The position numbers and the translations under genes were made by a program. This document shows positions 61,004-64,000 of a DNA stretch of 64,000 nt, piece after piece (position 1 is the stretch's first letter; each line of letters opens with the position of its first letter). The notes below the pieces were generated by a model. The model had not been told where the DNA came from, did no database searches, and saw only the letters and a list, made by a program, of their open reading frames with translations. The DNA is from Myxococcales bacterium (GTDB taxonomy: Bacteria > Myxococcota_A > Polyangia > Polyangiales > Polyangiaceae): assembly GCA_016794345.1 (NCBI GenBank), contig JAEUKE010000138.1, positions 62,001 to 126,000 of the forward strand, given 5' to 3'.

Positions 61004-62274
61004 GCTGCCCCCTCCGTGCTCTGCCACCTGTCGAACAGCACCTGATCGGCACCTGGAACGGGGATCTCGTCCTGGGCATGCGCCGCGAGATCCTTCACGG
61101 CGAACACGTTGCGCTCGAGCTCGCTCTCTCCCGCGAGCACGCAGATACGAGCGCCGACGGCGTCGGCGCGTCGCAGCTTGGCCTTGAGCCGCGCGTCGCG
61201 CGAGTCGACCTCGACCAACGCGCCGCGCGCGCGGAGCGCGCTCGCGAGCCGGAGCGACGGCGCGAGGCCGGCGTCCGTCAGCACTGCGATGAAGATCGGC
61301 TTCGGCTTCGCCGGTGCTTCCCCTTCCGCCATCGCCACGAGCAGCCGCTCGATGCCCATGGCGAACCCGATCGCCGGGACCTTGGGCCCGCCGAGACCCT
61401 CGACCATGTCGTCGTAGCGTCCGCCGCCCGAGAGCGTGCTCTGTGCACCGAGGTCGGCCGACGTGGCCTTCAGCTCGAAGAGCGTGCGCGTGTAATAGTC
61501 GAGCCCACGCACGAGCTTCGGATCGACGACATAGGTGATGCCCAGCGCGTCGAGGGCGCGCTTGACGCCGTCGAAGTGGGCGCGGTCCTCCTCCGAGAGG
61601 ACGTCGAGGATGGTCGGCGCGCCTTCGGCGGCCGCGTGATCGCGCGGGTCCTTCGAGTCGAGGATCCGCAGCGGGTTCTTCTCCAGCCTGCGCTGCGAGT
61701 CCTCCGAAAGGGCGTCGCGTCGCGGAGAGAAGTGGGTGAGGAGCGCCTCGCGGTAGCGCGCACGTGTGTCGCCCGAGCCGAGCGAGTTCACGTGGACGGC
61801 GACGTCGCGGATGCCGAGCTCGCGCAAGAAACGAACCTGCAGGTCGATCATCTCGGCGTCTGACACGGGGCCGGGGTCCCCATAGAGCTCGCAGCCGCAC
61901 TGGAAAAACTGCCGGTAGCGACCCTTCGCCGGCCGCTCACCGCGGAACATGGGCCCGAGGTAATACCAGCGCGTGATCGGCTCCTTGGCGAACGTCCCGT
62001 GCTCGACGAAGGCGCGCGCGGCGCCGGCCGTCCCCTCGGGCCGGACGGTGAGGCGGTCACCGTGGCGCTCGAACGAATACATCTCCTTCTCGACAACGTC
62101 CGTGGTCTCGCCGATTTGCCGGACGAAGAGCGAGGTGTCCTCGATCAGGGGCGTCCGCACCTCCTCGTAGCCGTAGAGCTCCGCGACCCGGCGGAAGGCC
62201 GACTCGACGCGGTGCCACCGGCGGATCTCGTCCGGCAGGATGTCGTTCATTCCCCTCACGGCGCGGAGCTTCAC
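61000..62274 (-). CDS. hisS: Histidyl-tRNA synthetase
   Basis: Class II synthetase of about 424 residues charging tRNA-His. Visible: VRGMNDILPDE at the N-terminus, motif 1 region (YGYEEVRTPLIEDTSLFVRQ), RPEGTAGAARA, motif 2 (YYLGPMFRGERPAKGRYRQF, FQCGCELYGD), the His-specific LVRGLDYYTRTLFEL, motif 3 (GFAMGIERLL), and the C-terminal anticodon-binding domain (IFIAVLTDAGLAPSLRLASA). GTG 62274 is taken, with TTG 62283 as alternative. Its stop overlaps the start of the repeat-protein gene. It is divergent from ruvX. Confidence 0.96.
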   Translation of the reverse strand: MKLRAVRGMNDILPDEIRRWHRVESAFRRVAELYGYEEVRTPLIEDTSLFVRQIGETTDVVEKEMYSFERHGDRLTVRPEGTAGAARAFVEHGTFAKEPITRWYYLGPMFRGERPAKGRYRQFFQCGCELYGDPGPVSDAEMIDLQVRFLRELGIRDVAVHVNSLGSGDTRARYREALLTHFSPRRDALSEDSQRRLEKNPLRILDSKDPRDHAAAEGAPTILDVLSEEDRAHFDGVKRALDALGITYVVDPKLVRGLDYYTRTLFELKATSADLGAQSTLSGGGRYDDMVEGLGGPKVPAIGFAMGIERLLVAMAEGEAPAKPKPIFIAVLTDAGLAPSLRLASALRARGALVEVDSRDARLKAKLRRADAVGARICVLAGESELERNVFAVKDLAAHAQDEIPVPGADQVLFDRWQSTEGAA

Positions 62275-62446
62275 GGGTTCCAACTCATTGGGCTGGGGGG
62301 CGAACCGGGTGGATGAGGAGGGGACGGGTAGGGGAGGGGCTACGGGACAAGCGCTTAGCGGCCGGCCTTATCGCCCTCGGGCCCGGCCGGGTCAAGCGCT
62401 CCGCACCTTGCCGTCTCATCCGGCCGGGGGCAGAACTGGGCCACGC

Positions 62447-62893
62447 GTGGATCCGCACACCCTCGACAAGCCCTCCGGCCGCGTCCTTGCCCTCGATCCC
62501 GGCCGCGTCCGTGTGGGCGTCGCCCTGTCCGACGAGGACGGCGTCCTCGCCAGCCCCCGGCCGGCCCTCGACGGCTCCGACCAGAAGCGCCTCGTGGCGT
62601 CCGTCGCACGGCTCTGCCGGGAGGAAGAGGTGAGGCAGATCCTCGTCGGGCTCCCGCTGGATCTCTCGGGTGAGGCAGGGCCGCCGGCGAGACGAGCCGA
62701 GGCGCTCGCCTCGCAGCTCCGCGAAGCCACGAGCCTCCCCGTCCAGCTGATCGACGAGCGCCTCAGCACCGTAGCGGCGCACCGCCGGCTCGACGACGCC
62801 GGTCGAAAGCGGGGCAAGGCCCGCAGCCAGGCGGTCGATGGCGCGGCTGCGGCGCTGCTCCTTCAGGCCTGGCTCGACAGTCGCGGCGGCTGA
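62447..62893 (+). CDS. ruvX: Putative pre-16S rRNA nuclease / Holliday junction resolvase RuvX (YqgF)
   Basis: A 148-residue RNase-H-fold protein; in E. coli YqgF trims pre-16S rRNA. Motifs: GRVLALDPGRVRVGVALSDE with the first catalytic Asp, QILVGLPLDLSGEAGP, ALASQLREATSLPVQLIDER with the conserved Glu, LSTVAAHRRL, and the final SQAVDGAAAALLLQAWLD with the last Asp. The start is GTG 62447; the frame is open further upstream but that part has no family similarity. It is convergent with the kinase gene at the right edge, 27 bases apart. Confidence 0.93.
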   Translation: MDPHTLDKPSGRVLALDPGRVRVGVALSDEDGVLASPRPALDGSDQKRLVASVARLCREEEVRQILVGLPLDLSGEAGPPARRAEALASQLREATSLPVQLIDERLSTVAAHRRLDDAGRKRGKARSQAVDGAAAALLLQAWLDSRGG

Positions 62894-62920
62894 GCCTGCC
62901 GCTCGAGCCGCGCTCTCGCG

Positions 62921-64000
62921 TCACCGTCGGAACGCGAGGTAGGTGATCCCGGCGGCCACACCCGCGAACGCAAACGCGACGAGGTCCCACACGGGCCAGG
63001 CGACGCCCGCGGCGCGGCGGAGGACGACCGCCTCGACCAGGTGCACCGTGAGCGCCGCGACGCCGTACGTCACGAAGGCGCTCACGACCACGCGTCGCAT
63101 GTTCGTCGCGAGCTCGACGGTCTTCGCGCTGTTCTTCCAGACGTTCTTCCGAACCCAGTGCACGGCGAACCCGAGCGGCGTCGCGAGCGCCAGGGTCATC
63201 ATCAGGCCGAGGAGCAGCGCCTCCGATCCGGTGACGTTCGCCGCGGCGGTGCCGCCGCGGGTCAGGCGGATCACCGCCGCGCCCACGGTCAGGAGGCCGG
63301 CGAGCACACCGAACGTCGCCAGCGCGCCCATCAGGGCGATCGTGGGGCGCGAGACGGAGACGTCACGTTGCCGCTCGTCGATCGCGACGCGCGACCCGCG
63401 CGGGTCTGACGGCTGGTGCAGCCGCGGCGGCGACATCGTCGTGGGCGCCCCGCCTCCGGCGTGCTCCGCGAACGCCGCGAGCTCGGCCTCGAAGTCGTCC
63501 ATCGAGGCGTAGCGATCCTCGGGGCGCTTGGCCATCGCGCGCTGGATCAACATCTCCAGCGACTCGGGGATGTTCGGGTTGAGCGTACACGGCCGCTCCG
63601 GCTCCTCGAGGAGAACGGCCGTGAGCGTCGCGGTCGGATCGGGTCGATCGAACGGGCGCTTGCCCGTGACGAGCTCGTACAGGATCGCGCCCACGGCGTA
63701 GATGTCCACGCGATGGTCGACGCGCTCCCCGCGCGCTTGCTCGGGCGCCATGTACGAAGGCGTGCCCATGATCATGCCGGTCTTCGTCAGCGACTGCGCG
63801 CCCGAGTCGTGCACCTTCGAGATGCCGAAGTCGATCACCTTGGCAGTCGGGCTCGACAGGTCCCCGACCAGGAACACGTTCTCCGGCTTCATGTCGCGGT
63901 GGACGATCCCCTTCGCGTGCGCAGCGGAGAGGGCCTTGCAGATCTGGCGGACGATCCGCACCGCGACGTCGACGCTGAGCTTGCCGCGCGCCCGAAGGAA
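62921..64000 (-). CDS. Ser/Thr protein kinase with multi-pass membrane C-terminus (5' end outside the window)
   Basis: The reading frame enters from the right edge at 64000 (LRARGKLSVDVAVRIVRQIC), so the N-lobe with the P-loop and Lys is missing here. Visible: catalytic loop IVHRDMKPENVFL, DFGISKVHDSG, an activation segment with TKTGMIMGTPSYMAPEQARG, VDIYAVGAILYELVTGKRPF and RAMAKRPEDRYASMDDFEAE. After the kinase a linker leads to four hydrophobic segments (IALMGALATFGVLAGLLTVG, ALLLGLMMTLALATPLGFAV, VVSAFVTYGVAALTVHLVEA, LVAFAFAGVAAGITYLAF) and a short basic tail. Several membrane helices instead of one plus a sensor is less usual. The catalytic residues seen are intact. Confidence 0.93.
   Translation of the reverse strand, partial: FLRARGKLSVDVAVRIVRQICKALSAAHAKGIVHRDMKPENVFLVGDLSSPTAKVIDFGISKVHDSGAQSLTKTGMIMGTPSYMAPEQARGERVDHRVDIYAVGAILYELVTGKRPFDRPDPTATLTAVLLEEPERPCTLNPNIPESLEMLIQRAMAKRPEDRYASMDDFEAELAAFAEHAGGGAPTTMSPPRLHQPSDPRGSRVAIDERQRDVSVSRPTIALMGALATFGVLAGLLTVGAAVIRLTRGGTAAANVTGSEALLLGLMMTLALATPLGFAVHWVRKNVWKNSAKTVELATNMRRVVVSAFVTYGVAALTVHLVEAVVLRRAAGVAWPVWDLVAFAFAGVAAGITYLAFRR

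Overview
The window is high-GC DNA with strong G/C preference at third codon positions, many GTG and TTG starts, four-base stop/start overlaps, many TPR and lipoprotein genes, Ser/Thr kinases with HRDVSP or HRDMKP loops, an FtsY with an N-terminal membrane anchor, and proteins with the AgmX/PglI C-terminal domain. Together these point to a myxobacterium (Myxococcota), probably of the Polyangiales/Sorangiineae side; this is inferred from gene content, not from a database comparison. I saw no rRNA, tRNA, insertion sequence, prophage or CRISPR array.

Region 0-7.5 kb is an electron-transfer locus. A plus-strand gene encodes a nine-heme cytochrome c fused to a six-helix cytochrome b domain, the architecture of the Geobacter quinol oxidase CbcL. 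Facing it is a minus-strand run: HEAT-repeat protein, 50-residue peptide, outer-membrane porin, 13-heme cytochrome c, 84-residue protein, and monoheme cytochrome lipoprotein. Most of these are joined by four-base start/stop overlaps. This looks like a porin-cytochrome conduit across the outer membrane.

Region 7.7-40.2 kb is dominated by a trans-envelope machine of the Glt (gliding) / Nfs (spore coat) type. Two paralogous outer-membrane beta-barrels (GltA/GltB-like) lie at 7.7-9.6 kb. After a housekeeping and hypothetical interval (ftsY, an Ig-like membrane protein, a HEAT protein, a HAMP protein, yraN, a Cys-rich lipoprotein) there is a co-directional block: GltC-like TPR protein, GltD/AgmU-like 1300-residue TPR protein, GltE/AglT-like TPR lipoprotein, a small secreted protein, GltG/PglI-like FHA-TM-AgmX protein, a TPR lipoprotein, and a 3841-residue AgmK/GltI-like TPR protein ending in what looks like a dead M48 peptidase fold. 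The AglRQS motor and GltJ are not in the window.

Region 40.3-51.2 kb carries a Ser/Thr kinase, a PEGA/TPR membrane protein and a Bmp-type binding lipoprotein in one direction. Opposite them lie ornithine cyclodeaminase, a hypothetical protein, EpmA and a Gly-rich lipoprotein. Then come a small coiled protein and rsgA (+), and pgsA with a TPR/AIM24-like protein (-).

Region 51.2-64 kb holds a small lipoprotein, lon, a membrane metallopeptidase with a TPR tail, a hybrid histidine kinase, a secreted protein with about twenty copies of a short proline-aromatic motif coupled to hisS, ruvX, and the C-terminal part of another Ser/Thr kinase that runs off the right edge.

Between genes there are at least four related palindromic CACCCCCC/GGGGGGTG elements, one forming the start of yraN, and three hairpins sharing a GAGCGGGG stem that probably act as terminators.
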